A stretch of DNA of 49,591 nucleotides, from the NCBI GenBank assembly GCA_018266735.1, contig JAFDZT010000002.1, forward strand, positions 776,025-825,615, written 5' to 3'. Each line of letters starts with the position of its first letter. Position 1 is the first letter of the stretch. The notes below the pieces were generated by a model that was not told the origin of the DNA, did no database searches, and was given only the letters and a program-made list of their open reading frames with translations. Made by a program: the position numbers and the translations under genes. Positions 42,216 through 49,591 of this stretch are shown here, in pieces. The stretch comes from Bacteroidota bacterium. GTDB lineage: Bacteria > Bacteroidota > Ignavibacteria > Kapaibacteriales > Kapaibacteriaceae.

Positions 42216-42914
42216 TCAGGGATTCTCCTGAACGTTCGCATAGGCGCTGACGACGAAATCGGGGTTCTCGTCGCTGTTTGTCTTGAACTTCACTTGTCCG
42301 TTGAAGGGCCCCTTGACCTTCGGCGTGGCGGTCAAGACAAGCTCGAGCTTCTCGCCCGCCTTGATCGTCTTCGTGCCGGAGACATTGAGCTTCATGTCGT
42401 TGTCCACTTGGAACTCCGAGAGCACGAGGTCCTTCGTGTCGTTGTTCATCACATCCAGACGTGCCGTCATCTCCTTGCCAACGAATGGGTTCACGAAGGC
42501 GAAGTACATCACCGACAGTTGCACCTTCCGAATGATGTCGGCCTTCAGGAACAGATACTTCGTGGAATCCTGTCCGGGCGTGTTGCTCCGCACAGTGATG
42601 TTCTTGATCAGCTGACCCGATTGCATCGGCGAGATGCTCAACTTCACACCCATCGTGCTGATCTCTCCGGGCTTGAGTTCCGTCTTGTCTGGATCAGTCT
42701 TTGTACAGCCGCAACCCGGCTTGACCTCGAGCAGCTTCAACACTTCCGTCCCAACATTCTTGATCCGAATGGTCGCCTCAAGGTGACCTTCCTTCGGTGC
42801 CGGCACCTTGCCCCAGTCATAGGTATCTCCGCCAACCACTTCGATCTTCGGCTGGGCAAAGGCCGCCGCGGACATCGCGACAAAACAGCTCGCGACGATG
42901 AACAATGAACGCAT
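42216..42914 (-). CDS. DUF1573 domain exported protein
   Basis: 232-residue periplasmic protein. The signal peptide is RSLFIVASCFVAMSAAAFAQ. The DUF1573 (ASH/MSP-like beta-sandwich) pattern TYDWGKVPAPKEGHLEATIR, LKLLEVKPGCGCTKTDP, LKPGE follows, with a second sandwich after it. Such proteins are common and abundant in FCB bacteria, but no function is established. The ATG at 42914 is preferred because GGAGAG lies 5 bases upstream; an earlier in-frame start at 42950 would overlap the anti-sigma-like gene. Confidence 0.9.
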   Translation of the reverse strand: MRSLFIVASCFVAMSAAAFAQPKIEVVGGDTYDWGKVPAPKEGHLEATIRIKNVGTEVLKLLEVKPGCGCTKTDPDKTELKPGEISTMGVKLSISPMQSGQLIKNITVRSNTPGQDSTKYLFLKADIIRKVQLSVMYFAFVNPFVGKEMTARLDVMNNDTKDLVLSEFQVDNDMKLNVSGTKTIKAGEKLELVLTATPKVKGPFNGQVKFKTNSDENPDFVVSAYANVQENP

Positions 42915-42946
42915 ACGATCTCTCCATGTGAAAAAGAAACTTCTTG

Positions 42947-44068
42947 TCATTCTACGATCAGCCGGCGGACAACATGCTCACCATCTTGTGTGGTGGTGGT
43001 GATCAAGTACATTCCCGGCGCCACGCCATTGAGCGGTACCGACACCTCGTGCACACCAGGGTCCAGTGTGACAGCCTCGGTCAGGTCTGCAACATACGCA
43101 CCGGACGTGGTGTAGGCGGCCAAATGGATGGTGGCGCTATACCGTAGGTCGATGGTGCACCGGGCCATGCCTCGGGCCGGATTGGGTGCGATGGTGATGT
43201 CCTTGATCCGCGATGCATCAAGTCGGCACATGTCGAAGTAGCTCTGCGCATGCGGCAGCGATCGACACGCTTCTGACGGCGTGATACATCCGCGCTGCAC
43301 TTCGGTGAGTAGGTTCAACTCCAGCATGATCGGCACACGATAGCGCTCCGGCAACAACGAGATCAGATCTCCCGTGGGCTTGAACCATTCCACCGTTTCC
43401 ACCTTGCCATTTGCCGTTTGCTCTACGCGGCGGACGGGAATGTAGAGCGCGCTCATCTGCACATACTCTTCGCCGTTGTCGACCACCGAAGAGGCTTGGG
43501 CAGTGTGTGTCAGACATTCCAGTGTGCGCTGTTCACGTACCCGACCTGATGCGTTCGACGTTCTCACGCGTTGCGTGCGGATCTCGGGCTGGAGTCCTTC
43601 CGGCAAGGCAGCGAACTCCGATGCGGAAAGATCCAGGAACGGAAGTCCCGCAATGCGAGCACTTCCCGTAGGCGTCGGTGCTTGCGTCCGCGGTGCGCGC
43701 ACAACAGCGTGCCGATCGGCGTTGGACGTTGCGTTCACCGACCGTGTATGCGTTGCGACCTCAACTCGCGCCGGAGCCGCAGGCTGTTGCGGCGACATAA
43801 CGGTGCTCTTGGTGACGGTTTCCGGGGAAGGCGGCAGGGAGGCGTTGTCCGAACCGCGCTGTAGATACCATGCTGTGATGGCAACTGCCGCGGTCAATGC
43901 ACAGGCAGCGACGATCCATGCGGGCGAACGATACGGCGTGATCGACACGGATGGTACGTGGTGCATGGCATCGGCAACATCGGCTTCTGTGAGCAGTGGT
44001 GTTGCATGACGTGCCGTGCGCAGGGCATCGAACAGATCATCTGTGTTCGGTCTTTGCGATGTGCTCAT
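42947..44068 (-). CDS. Anti-sigma-like membrane protein with C-terminal T9SS-type domain
   Basis: 373-residue protein. A cytosolic N-terminus of about 47 residues (TDDLFDALRTARHATPLLTEADVADAM) precedes one transmembrane helix (about 48-69, AWIVAACALTAAVAITAWYL). A periplasmic linker rich in Pro/Ser/Thr and a beta-rich middle region follow. The C-terminal 80 residues (ITIAPNPARGMARCTIDL… GMYLITTTTQDGEHVV) match the T9SS type A sorting pattern. The ATGA overlap with the ECF sigma gene makes it the likely anti-sigma partner. It has no recognisable zinc-finger (HxxxCxxC) motif, so anti-sigma activity is inferred from topology and position. A sorting domain on such a protein is unusual. Confidence 0.78.
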   Translation of the reverse strand: MSTSQRPNTDDLFDALRTARHATPLLTEADVADAMHHVPSVSITPYRSPAWIVAACALTAAVAITAWYLQRGSDNASLPPSPETVTKSTVMSPQQPAAPARVEVATHTRSVNATSNADRHAVVRAPRTQAPTPTGSARIAGLPFLDLSASEFAALPEGLQPEIRTQRVRTSNASGRVREQRTLECLTHTAQASSVVDNGEEYVQMSALYIPVRRVEQTANGKVETVEWFKPTGDLISLLPERYRVPIMLELNLLTEVQRGCITPSEACRSLPHAQSYFDMCRLDASRIKDITIAPNPARGMARCTIDLRYSATIHLAAYTTSGAYVADLTEAVTLDPGVHEVSVPLNGVAPGMYLITTTTQDGEHVVRRLIVE

Positions 44069-44607
44069 AGCGGAACCTCTTCGAGGATCGGAACGACCGT
44101 TGGTGAATGTTGCGTGTCGGTGAGCATGGATCGAAGTTTCTTACGTGCGCGATGCAATCGAACCTTGACGGCAACGGTGGTGCATCCTTGTGTTGCGGCA
44201 ATGTCGTTCAACGAGAACCCCATCACTTCGAACAAGATGATGGCTTGACGTTGCTCGTCAGGCAGTGTAGCGATCGCGTCGTGCAGTAGTCGAACATCCG
44301 TGCTGAGCTCAGCAGATGGACCGCCGTCGAAAAGTCGATCGAAGTCGTCCGGCAGCGTCGACACCTGTCGAGCCGCATGCGTTCTCCTTGCCTGCCACGT
44401 TCGCGAGGCGATCGTGAACAGAAAACTGAGGAATGCCTTTTCGTCACGCACCGTATCGAACCGTTCATAGGCCGCCGCGATCGTGTCGGCCACTAGCTCT
44501 CTCGCTTCGTATCGACTATGCGTGAGATGCAACGCATACCGTTCGAGCGAAGGCTGAACGGGTCGTAGGATCTGCATGAATCGGTCCTGACGGGAAGGTG
44601 TGGCCAT
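44065..44607 (-). CDS. ECF-type RNA polymerase sigma factor
   Basis: 180-residue sigma-70 family protein of the extracytoplasmic-function type. Region 2 is about residues 18-72 (ALHLTHSRYEARELVADTIAAAYERF, EKAFLSFLFTIASRTW). Region 4 is about 115-162 (LPDEQRQAIILFEVMGFSLNDIA, TVAVKVRLHRARKKLR) with a helix-turn-helix. It would redirect RNA polymerase to an envelope or stress regulon under control of the coupled downstream anti-sigma-like protein. The target promoter is unknown. Confidence 0.93.
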   Translation of the reverse strand: MATPSRQDRFMQILRPVQPSLERYALHLTHSRYEARELVADTIAAAYERFDTVRDEKAFLSFLFTIASRTWQARRTHAARQVSTLPDDFDRLFDGGPSAELSTDVRLLHDAIATLPDEQRQAIILFEVMGFSLNDIAATQGCTTVAVKVRLHRARKKLRSMLTDTQHSPTVVPILEEVPL

Positions 44608-44673
44608 GGATGCTGCGTGTGTACCGGCGAGTAAGTGGTCGACGTCGCGAGAAGGTTACCGCAACGACGAAGA

Positions 44674-45147
44674 TCATGCCACCTTCATGGATGCCGATGC
44701 TGCGAGGCGCACCTTGACGTAGGTAGCGAAGGCAGCGCCGCCAAGCAGGGTAAGGGTGACCGACACCAGCAGGACCGTTTCCCAAAGGGGGTTCTCCCGG
44801 CGAAGTCCGTCCAGCAGCAATCCCGTCTCGAAAACGGCGAATGCAAGATTGGCTGCGATCGACACGGAGATCATGGCACCGAAGCTTGGAAGGGTGGATG
44901 TGTTGAAGCGTTTCAGTCCATACCATGCGAGAAAGGCATGGAACGACACGATGGGCACTTCGAACAAATGAAAGACCAGAACGCAACCCAAGGTGCTCCC
45001 GCAGACGGTGCAGGACGACCATGGGATGCCGATGAGAAAGGGTACATGGGCGGCACAGATGCCATAGAGAACGGCCACGACCGTGACCCAAGAATAGACC
45101 CGTACCAGGCTAGTGAGCTTCTCGATCGAAGCGTTGGACTGCGTCAT
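44674..45147 (-). CDS. Hypothetical four-helix membrane protein
   Basis: 157-residue protein with about four transmembrane helices (VYSWVTVVAVLYGICAAHVPFL, LGCVLVFHLFEVPIVSFHAFLAWYG, MISVSIAANLAFAVFETGLLL, TVLLVSVTLTLLGGAAFATYV). A cysteine pair, SSCTVCGS, follows the first helix. Family not recognised. The ATG at 45147 is chosen (MTQSNASIEKL); an ATG 15 bases earlier is possible. It lies 66 bases upstream of the sigma gene on the same strand, so it may be co-transcribed with it. Confidence 0.7.
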   Translation of the reverse strand: MTQSNASIEKLTSLVRVYSWVTVVAVLYGICAAHVPFLIGIPWSSCTVCGSTLGCVLVFHLFEVPIVSFHAFLAWYGLKRFNTSTLPSFGAMISVSIAANLAFAVFETGLLLDGLRRENPLWETVLLVSVTLTLLGGAAFATYVKVRLAASASMKVA

Positions 45148-45201
45148 ACGATAACCCCTCATGTGAAGTGCGGGAAATCTACATAGAATTCCCATTCTTC
45201 G

Positions 45202-45209
45202 TAGTTTTG
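45202..45209 (+). promoter_or_regulatory. -7 box TAGTTTTG of tRNA-Val
   Basis: Full TAnnTTTG match, 10 bases before the tRNA 5' end, the same spacing as at the tRNA-Cys promoter. A -33 TTTG is not evident. Confidence 0.6.
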
Positions 45210-45219
45210 TATGGTATTC

Positions 45220-45294
45220 GGTCGTTTAGCTCAGCCGGTTCAGAGCGTTCGCCTCACACGCGAAAGGTCACAAGTTCAAATCTTGTAACGACCA
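45220..45294 (+). tRNA. tRNA-Val (CAC)
   Basis: Acceptor GGTCGTT/AACGACC and D-stem GCTC/GAGC pair. The anticodon stem is TTCGC/GCGAA with loop CTCACAC, which gives anticodon CAC (codon GTG). T-stem ACAAG/CTTGT encloses TTCAAAT; the discriminator is A. 75 bases; 3' CCA is not encoded. Confidence 0.95.
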
Positions 45295-45342
45295 CTCGAA
45301 CATTGCTTCCGCTGCATGTATGAAGCATACTGTTCACCTTCC

Positions 45343-46548
45343 ATGACGCATATGTCTGCCGTTCGACCGTTGGTATTGGCGTTGAGCCTGCTTCTTCTGC
45401 TCGGCGTTCGGTCGGTGACAACAGCGCAACAGGTACCCATCCCGGGGCCGTTCCGACTCGACTCCCTCATGATCGTACGAGACACGCTTCCCCCGCTGCG
45501 CGACTCTGCGGATCACATCTCCATCCTTGCCTTCCCTTACTTCTCTGCTTCGCCCGAAAGTGGTTTTCTGATCGGCGCTGCAGGGATCGCATCGTTCGAA
45601 CTGGACAAGCGAGCCACAAAGAATCGGCGCTCTTCGACGATCTCGCTTGGAGGCAACGTTTCCGAACTTGGTCGGGCCTTGCTGGCCACCAACTTCGACC
45701 TGTACTTCAACGATGTGGTGAGTCGCATCACGGGGCGCATCGGCTACGAGAAGCAACCGACGCGCTACTATGGCATCGGTGCCACGTCGAACCAGGCCGA
45801 CGAAGTGTGGTACTACCCCACCTTCATGAAGTTCGCCGCCTCCTACATGCATCGTGCCACACAAACCGACGAAGGGCAGGGCTTCACGATCGGTGGACGA
45901 CTCGAGTATTGGAACACCGTCACGAACACCGACTCGTTGCGCATCGACACGGCGACGTTCGTAGAACCGTTAGGCTGGAATGGCGGACTCACCTTGGGTG
46001 GAGGGGTTGTCCTGGCCTATGACACGCGCGACAATCCGTATTTCCCCACCAAGAACATGTATGCCGAACTGCGATCGATGACGTACGGCAAGTTCATGGC
46101 GGCCGACTATGAATACAATCGCTCATGGCTCGATGTGCGTGGCTATCACGGCATTCATATCGATGCACTCGACGAGACGATGGTCATCGCCGGACAGGCG
46201 CTCATCGATCTCACGATCGGCAATGCTCCGATCTACGATCTGCCAACCTACGGTGGCGATGCTGTGATGCGCGGAATTCTGCGTGGTCGGTACATCGACC
46301 GTGCTTCGGCCGTAGCCCAAGTGGAAGTACGATCGCGCCTTTTCTGGGTGTTGGGCCTTGCCGCCTTTGCCGCCGCGGGCGACGTCTTTCCCAACTGGAA
46401 TGGCATGAGCTTGTCGCATACGAAGGTGGCAGGGGGCATGGGTCTGCGTATCTACTTGAATCGCGAGGCCGGCATGATCGGCCGCATCGATGTGGCCTGG
46501 AGTGAATGGGGTACGGCCGGCTACTTCACGTTTGGCGAAGCTTTTTAG
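45343..46548 (+). CDS. BamA/TamA-like outer-membrane beta-barrel protein
   Basis: 401-residue surface-antigen (D15) family protein without POTRA domains. The signal peptide (…LGVRSVTTAQ) is followed by FPYFSASPESGFLIGAAG. The barrel has YDTRDNPYFPTKNMYAELR, a family hallmark, and the region before the last strands is VRSRLFWVLGLAAFAAAGDV. It ends GYFTFGEAF with terminal Phe, as outer-membrane barrels do. It is probably an OM pore or patatin-like barrel relative; the function is unknown. The ATG at 45343 is used (45352 also possible). It begins 48 bases after tRNA-Val with no promoter box between. Confidence 0.9.
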   Translation: MTHMSAVRPLVLALSLLLLLGVRSVTTAQQVPIPGPFRLDSLMIVRDTLPPLRDSADHISILAFPYFSASPESGFLIGAAGIASFELDKRATKNRRSSTISLGGNVSELGRALLATNFDLYFNDVVSRITGRIGYEKQPTRYYGIGATSNQADEVWYYPTFMKFAASYMHRATQTDEGQGFTIGGRLEYWNTVTNTDSLRIDTATFVEPLGWNGGLTLGGGVVLAYDTRDNPYFPTKNMYAELRSMTYGKFMAADYEYNRSWLDVRGYHGIHIDALDETMVIAGQALIDLTIGNAPIYDLPTYGGDAVMRGILRGRYIDRASAVAQVEVRSRLFWVLGLAAFAAAGDVFPNWNGMSLSHTKVAGGMGLRIYLNREAGMIGRIDVAWSEWGTAGYFTFGEAF

Positions 46549-46569
46549 GTTCCCTTCCTCCCCGCCTCC

Positions 46570-47601
46570 ATGCTCCCACCTGTCTTTGGATCCCGACCGT
46601 ATGGTCCGCGACTCGAACGCTGCGTCGCTTCTGCGCAATACACCAATGGTGCGTTTCACAACACCGAGGTCACGCCGCAACTGGTGGCAGCGGAGCCGTG
46701 GTGGAAGATCATGTGGATGATGCTCAGCAACTCCACGCAGAGCACGCCGCGCGTCGACATCCCGCATGTGATCACCGATGTTCGTGACCCTTCTGCACGT
46801 CCGTGGGAGATCGTATGGTTCGGTCATTCGTCGTATCTGATCACGAATGGTGAGCAGCGCATTCTCGTCGACCCGGTGTTCGCGGGACATGCCTCGCCGT
46901 TTCGTTTCTTCGGTCGTGCCTTTCCCGGCGCCGATGCCTACAAGGCCCATCACATGCCAGACGTGGATGTACTCGTGCTCACGCATGATCACTATGATCA
47001 CCTCTGCATGCATACCGTGCGAGCGCTTGCATCTCGTACGACGCGCATCATCACGTCGCTCGGTGTTGGAGCTCATCTTGAACGTTGGGGCATTCCACAC
47101 ACCATGATCACGGAACTTGATTGGTGGGAATCTGCAGAGCTCGGCACGGGCATGTCGATCATGGCGGCCCCGGCACGACATTTTTCCGGTCGTGCCTTCA
47201 AGCGTGGTGAGACGTTGTGGTCGTCGTTCGCGCTCGACCTTCCCGGACACCGACTGTTCCTTGGTGCCGACTCGGGCTATGGTGCGCACTTTGCCGAGAT
47301 CGGCGCGCGTGTTGGCGGATTCGATCTGGCCATCCTCGAAGCAGGACAGTATGGTGCGAACTGGCCTCACATCCACATGTTGCCCGAGGACACAGTGCAA
47401 GCCGCGCACGATCTTCGTGCCCGCGTCTTGCTCCCGGTGCACTGGGCAAAGTTCGCATTGTCCTACCATCCGTGGGACGAGCCCATTCAACGGGTCGTCG
47501 CGCACGCACAGCGCACGGGGATGAACCTCACCACACCCATGATCGGCGAGCGTGTCGTGCTGCACGAACAACTTCCGAATGGCCAATGGTGGAGGCGTTG
47601 A
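46570..47601 (+). CDS. MBL-fold metallohydrolase (NAPE-PLD/UlaG-like)
   Basis: 343-residue metallo-beta-lactamase-fold hydrolase. The metal-binding motif is THDHYDHL (HxHxDH, about residue 138), with later ligands His in APARHFSGR, Asp in LGADSGYG and His in LLPVHWAKF. The N-terminal half has WFGHSSYLI and ILVDPVF, as in NAPE-PLD-like phosphodiesterases and UlaG lactonases. No signal peptide is clear. The substrate is unknown; a phospholipid or lactone is plausible. It follows the BamA-like gene by 21 bases. Confidence 0.9.
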   Translation: MLPPVFGSRPYGPRLERCVASAQYTNGAFHNTEVTPQLVAAEPWWKIMWMMLSNSTQSTPRVDIPHVITDVRDPSARPWEIVWFGHSSYLITNGEQRILVDPVFAGHASPFRFFGRAFPGADAYKAHHMPDVDVLVLTHDHYDHLCMHTVRALASRTTRIITSLGVGAHLERWGIPHTMITELDWWESAELGTGMSIMAAPARHFSGRAFKRGETLWSSFALDLPGHRLFLGADSGYGAHFAEIGARVGGFDLAILEAGQYGANWPHIHMLPEDTVQAAHDLRARVLLPVHWAKFALSYHPWDEPIQRVVAHAQRTGMNLTTPMIGERVVLHEQLPNGQWWRR

Positions 47602-47729
47602 CGGCAACGCCGTAGGAGTACCGCACAACACGCGTGAAAAGTGTGACAATCGTCATGGTTCGTTCTCTGCTAAGCAACGAAGTTGCGCGCGTCCCCCAGT
47701 ATGTTCAACATGTGCAGCAGAGGCACATC

Positions 47730-48185
47730 ATGAAAACCCTCGAAAGGAAGAACGCCAATGTTCTTCGCGATCCGTTTGGAGATTTCTTCGATGGAGATCT
47801 CTTTGCAATGACGCCCGACCTTCGGAAGCTTCTCCCGTCGTTGGTCAGAACGGCCACGGTCCCTGCCGTGAACGTCAGCGAGACGGCAACGCAATACATG
47901 GTCGAGTTCGCGGCACCCGGAATGAAGAAGGAAGACTTCAAGCTGTCGATCGACGACAACATGCTCACGGTCAGTGCGACCACGTCGACAGAGAAGAAGG
48001 AAGAGTCGAAGGAGTTCACGCGGCAAGAGTTCAACTACTCGTCGTTCACGCGTTCGTTCACGCTTCCGGACGATGTTCTTCCGGACTCGATCAAGGCCAC
48101 GTATCTCGACGGAATGTTGAAGATCACCATCGGCAGATCGGGTGATCACAACAATGCGCGGAAGCGCGAGATCACGGTCGATTGA
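47730..48185 (+). CDS. Small heat shock protein Hsp20
   Basis: 151-residue ATP-independent holdase chaperone. The short N-terminal arm contains DPFGDFFDGDLF. The alpha-crystallin domain (about 45-140) starts VPAVNVSETATQYMVEFAAPG, has KKEDFKLSIDDNMLTVSA, and the signature ATYLDGMLKITI. The C-terminal tail ends KREITVD. The ATG at 47730 follows AGAGG by a few bases; earlier in-frame starts would add an unlikely extension. No CIRCE element is visible in the 128 bases upstream. It converges with the permease gene, 9 bases apart. Confidence 0.95.
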   Translation: MKTLERKNANVLRDPFGDFFDGDLFAMTPDLRKLLPSLVRTATVPAVNVSETATQYMVEFAAPGMKKEDFKLSIDDNMLTVSATTSTEKKEESKEFTRQEFNYSSFTRSFTLPDDVLPDSIKATYLDGMLKITIGRSGDHNNARKREITVD

Positions 48186-48194
48186 TCATCAACG

Positions 48195-49550
48195 TCAGCT
48201 CTCCCCGCCCTGGCTCTGCCGGCGACGTTGAACGATCAGATAGCCGATCAGCAATGCAAGTCCGATCCCGACGCCCTTCAATGCGGCGTCGGGGTCGCTG
48301 ATGAAGATGTTCAACGCCACGAAGGTGCAGCTGGCGATCAGAACAAGTGGCATGAAGGGATAGAGCTTCATGCGATAACCGTTCGGGATGTCGTTACCCA
48401 CACCGCGTGCGCGTAGGACGAAGATCGTTGCGGCCGATGTGGCGATGCCGATCGTATCCATGAAGATGCTGTAGTTCAGGATCGCATCGAACGTGCTCAT
48501 CATGCTGAACGTGGCAACGCTCAGGATCATGAACACCGTCAGCGACACCGTATGCACGCCGGTACGTTGACTTCGTCGTGCGAAGAGGCGAGGGAGCGAC
48601 CCATCTTCGCTCATGGCCGCCATCACACGCGGATTCGACAGCAGGATAGCATTGATATACACGAGGACGGCAAGGAAGAGCAAGGCAGAGATCACGTGCG
48701 TGCCGGCATCTCCGAGCACGACACCGGCCATGATGGCGGCGATCGAATGCGATGTCTTCAATTGTTCGAAGCCGATCACATAGACGTAGGCCATGTTCAC
48801 GCATAGGTAGAGCGTAACGATGATGGCGATGGCAGGAACGATGGCGCGCGGCATGGTACGAGAGACATCGCGGACATCACCGCCAAAGTTGATCGTCTGC
48901 TGATACCCACCGTAGGTGAACGAGACGGCGATCAATGCAAGACCGAAGGCCTGGGCGATCCCCATCACCGACGTTGGTGCATTTGTCAGCGCGAGGACCG
49001 GTGCTTGTGGTGCGACAATGGCAGCGCTGATCACAAGAAGGACGAGTCCGATCTTCACCACCATCAGCACGGACTGTGTGCGTGCACTCACGCGCAGACC
49101 GAACAGATTCAATCCATAGAACAGCAAAATGCAGACGATGGCAAAGGTCGACTTTGCAACGGCGGATGTTGCAAGGTCGGGAGCGAAGGCCGTCATCGCA
49201 TACTCGGCACCGATCAAGGCAACACCGGCGCCGGACGCGGCATTCGAGATCACGGTGATCCCGTTCACGGCAAATCCGATCGATGGATGGTAGGCTTGTG
49301 CGAAGACGCGATAGTAGCCACCCATCACGGGAAGGCGCGAGCCGATCTCGGCATACGTCAGTGCTCCGCAAACGGCCACGAAACCGCCCACGATCCATGC
49401 GGCAAAGAAGATCCATGGCGTCCCTGCGCTCATGGCGGCATTCACCGGCGTTCGAAAGATGCCCATGCCGATCACGAAGCTCACCACCATCAACGTGAGA
49501 TCTGTTCGTCCAAGGGAGTGGGAAGGTGGCGAGGCGGGTTCATCGTGCAT
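48195..49550 (-). CDS. APC-superfamily amino acid permease
   Basis: 451-residue inner-membrane transporter with about twelve helices. The first helix carries the substrate-site motif VVSFVIGMGIFRTPVNAA (the GxGIF pattern). Conserved APC segments are ALTYAEIGSRLPVMGGYYRVF, SFTYGGYQQTINFGGDVRD and SNPRVMAAMSEDGSLPRLF. Most similar in pattern to the LAT/AGT-like bacterial permeases; the amino acid is not predictable. The ATG at 49550 lies 13 bases after an A/T-run that may be the end of a terminator continuing outside the window. Confidence 0.93.
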   Translation of the reverse strand: MHDEPASPPSHSLGRTDLTLMVVSFVIGMGIFRTPVNAAMSAGTPWIFFAAWIVGGFVAVCGALTYAEIGSRLPVMGGYYRVFAQAYHPSIGFAVNGITVISNAASGAGVALIGAEYAMTAFAPDLATSAVAKSTFAIVCILLFYGLNLFGLRVSARTQSVLMVVKIGLVLLVISAAIVAPQAPVLALTNAPTSVMGIAQAFGLALIAVSFTYGGYQQTINFGGDVRDVSRTMPRAIVPAIAIIVTLYLCVNMAYVYVIGFEQLKTSHSIAAIMAGVVLGDAGTHVISALLFLAVLVYINAILLSNPRVMAAMSEDGSLPRLFARRSQRTGVHTVSLTVFMILSVATFSMMSTFDAILNYSIFMDTIGIATSAATIFVLRARGVGNDIPNGYRMKLYPFMPLVLIASCTFVALNIFISDPDAALKGVGIGLALLIGYLIVQRRRQSQGGES

Positions 49551-49563
49551 AGAGGCACAACAT

Positions 49564-49591
49564 AAAAAAAAGCCCCTGACCGAAACGGCAA
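49564..49591 (-). terminator. Possible intrinsic terminator cut by the window edge
   Basis: On the minus strand, a G-rich arm GGTCAGGGGC is followed by eight T (49564-49571). The other arm would lie beyond the window, so this is tentative. It would end a leftward gene upstream of the permease. Confidence 0.35.

Noticed and set aside
46123..47649. Long open frame (about 500 codons) antisense to the BamA-like and MBL-fold genes
   Set aside because: Composition is typical of antisense translation, and both sense genes carry clear motifs.

Overview
The window is a chromosomal segment, fully packed with genes, from a Gram-negative bacterium of the Bacteroidota/Chlorobiota/Ignavibacteriota/Kapaibacteriota side of the FCB group. 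Supporting signs are: promoter boxes of the TAnnTTTG type (twice with a TTTG box 18-20 bases upstream), several secreted proteins ending in domains that resemble type IX secretion (T9SS) C-terminal sorting domains, an EF-P with the TPGNLR loop, KDO/heptosyl-type envelope genes and a TonB receptor. The exact phylum is inference. I see no phage, transposase, CRISPR array or rRNA. No gene-free stretch exceeds 300 bases.

Layout. 1-5.4 kb: peroxiredoxin and secreted or hypothetical genes (two Asp-box proteins, one beta-helix protein, one coiled-coil protein). 5.4-8.4 kb: gcvH, accC, accB, efp and tRNA-Cys, all leftward. 8.4-13.2 kb: lipoprotein, sterol-desaturase-family enzyme, OmpA-like protein, periplasmic WD40 protein, MerR regulator and an FtsW/RodA protein. 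13.3-19.8 kb: methyltransferase, then a leftward run of nucleotidyltransferase/pseudo-phosphomannomutase, PTS EIIA, hisS, a small beta protein and a histidine kinase. 19.9-26.7 kb: secreted protein, acetyl-CoA synthetase, DinB-like protein, isochorismatase-like hydrolase, DMT transporter, glycosyltransferase and FemAB-like protein. 26.8-30.4 kb: outer-membrane barrel, GT9 glycosyltransferase, kdsB, gatC, plsC and a SUI1 factor. 30.4-34.2 kb: a translationally coupled TonB receptor/surface protein/DUF5074-like propeller operon resembling Bacteroidota vitamin B12 (BtuB/BtuG) loci. 34.3-42.2 kb: triheme cytochrome, SBBP-type protein, membrane protein and a 1321-residue Asp-box/PKD/LamG protein. 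42.2-45.1 kb: ECF sigma factor, an anti-sigma-like protein with a T9SS-like tail, and a DUF1573 protein. 45.2-49.6 kb: tRNA-Val, BamA-like barrel, MBL-fold hydrolase, Hsp20 and an APC permease.

The genes mostly serve envelope building (KDO activation, glycosyl transfer, phosphatidate synthesis, fatty-acid carboxylation, peptidoglycan polymerisation) and export of large surface beta-propeller proteins. Most operons show ATGA stop/start overlaps, and most convergent pairs overlap or abut.

Items most worth a second look: (i) a GTGACRA heptamer array that forms the signal-peptide region of a lipoprotein, with related arrays elsewhere; (ii) a sigma/anti-sigma pair whose anti-sigma-like partner carries a T9SS-type C-terminal domain; (iii) intrinsic terminators that abut start codons; (iv) a duplicated 34-base terminator and a perfect 14-base intragenic inverted repeat.
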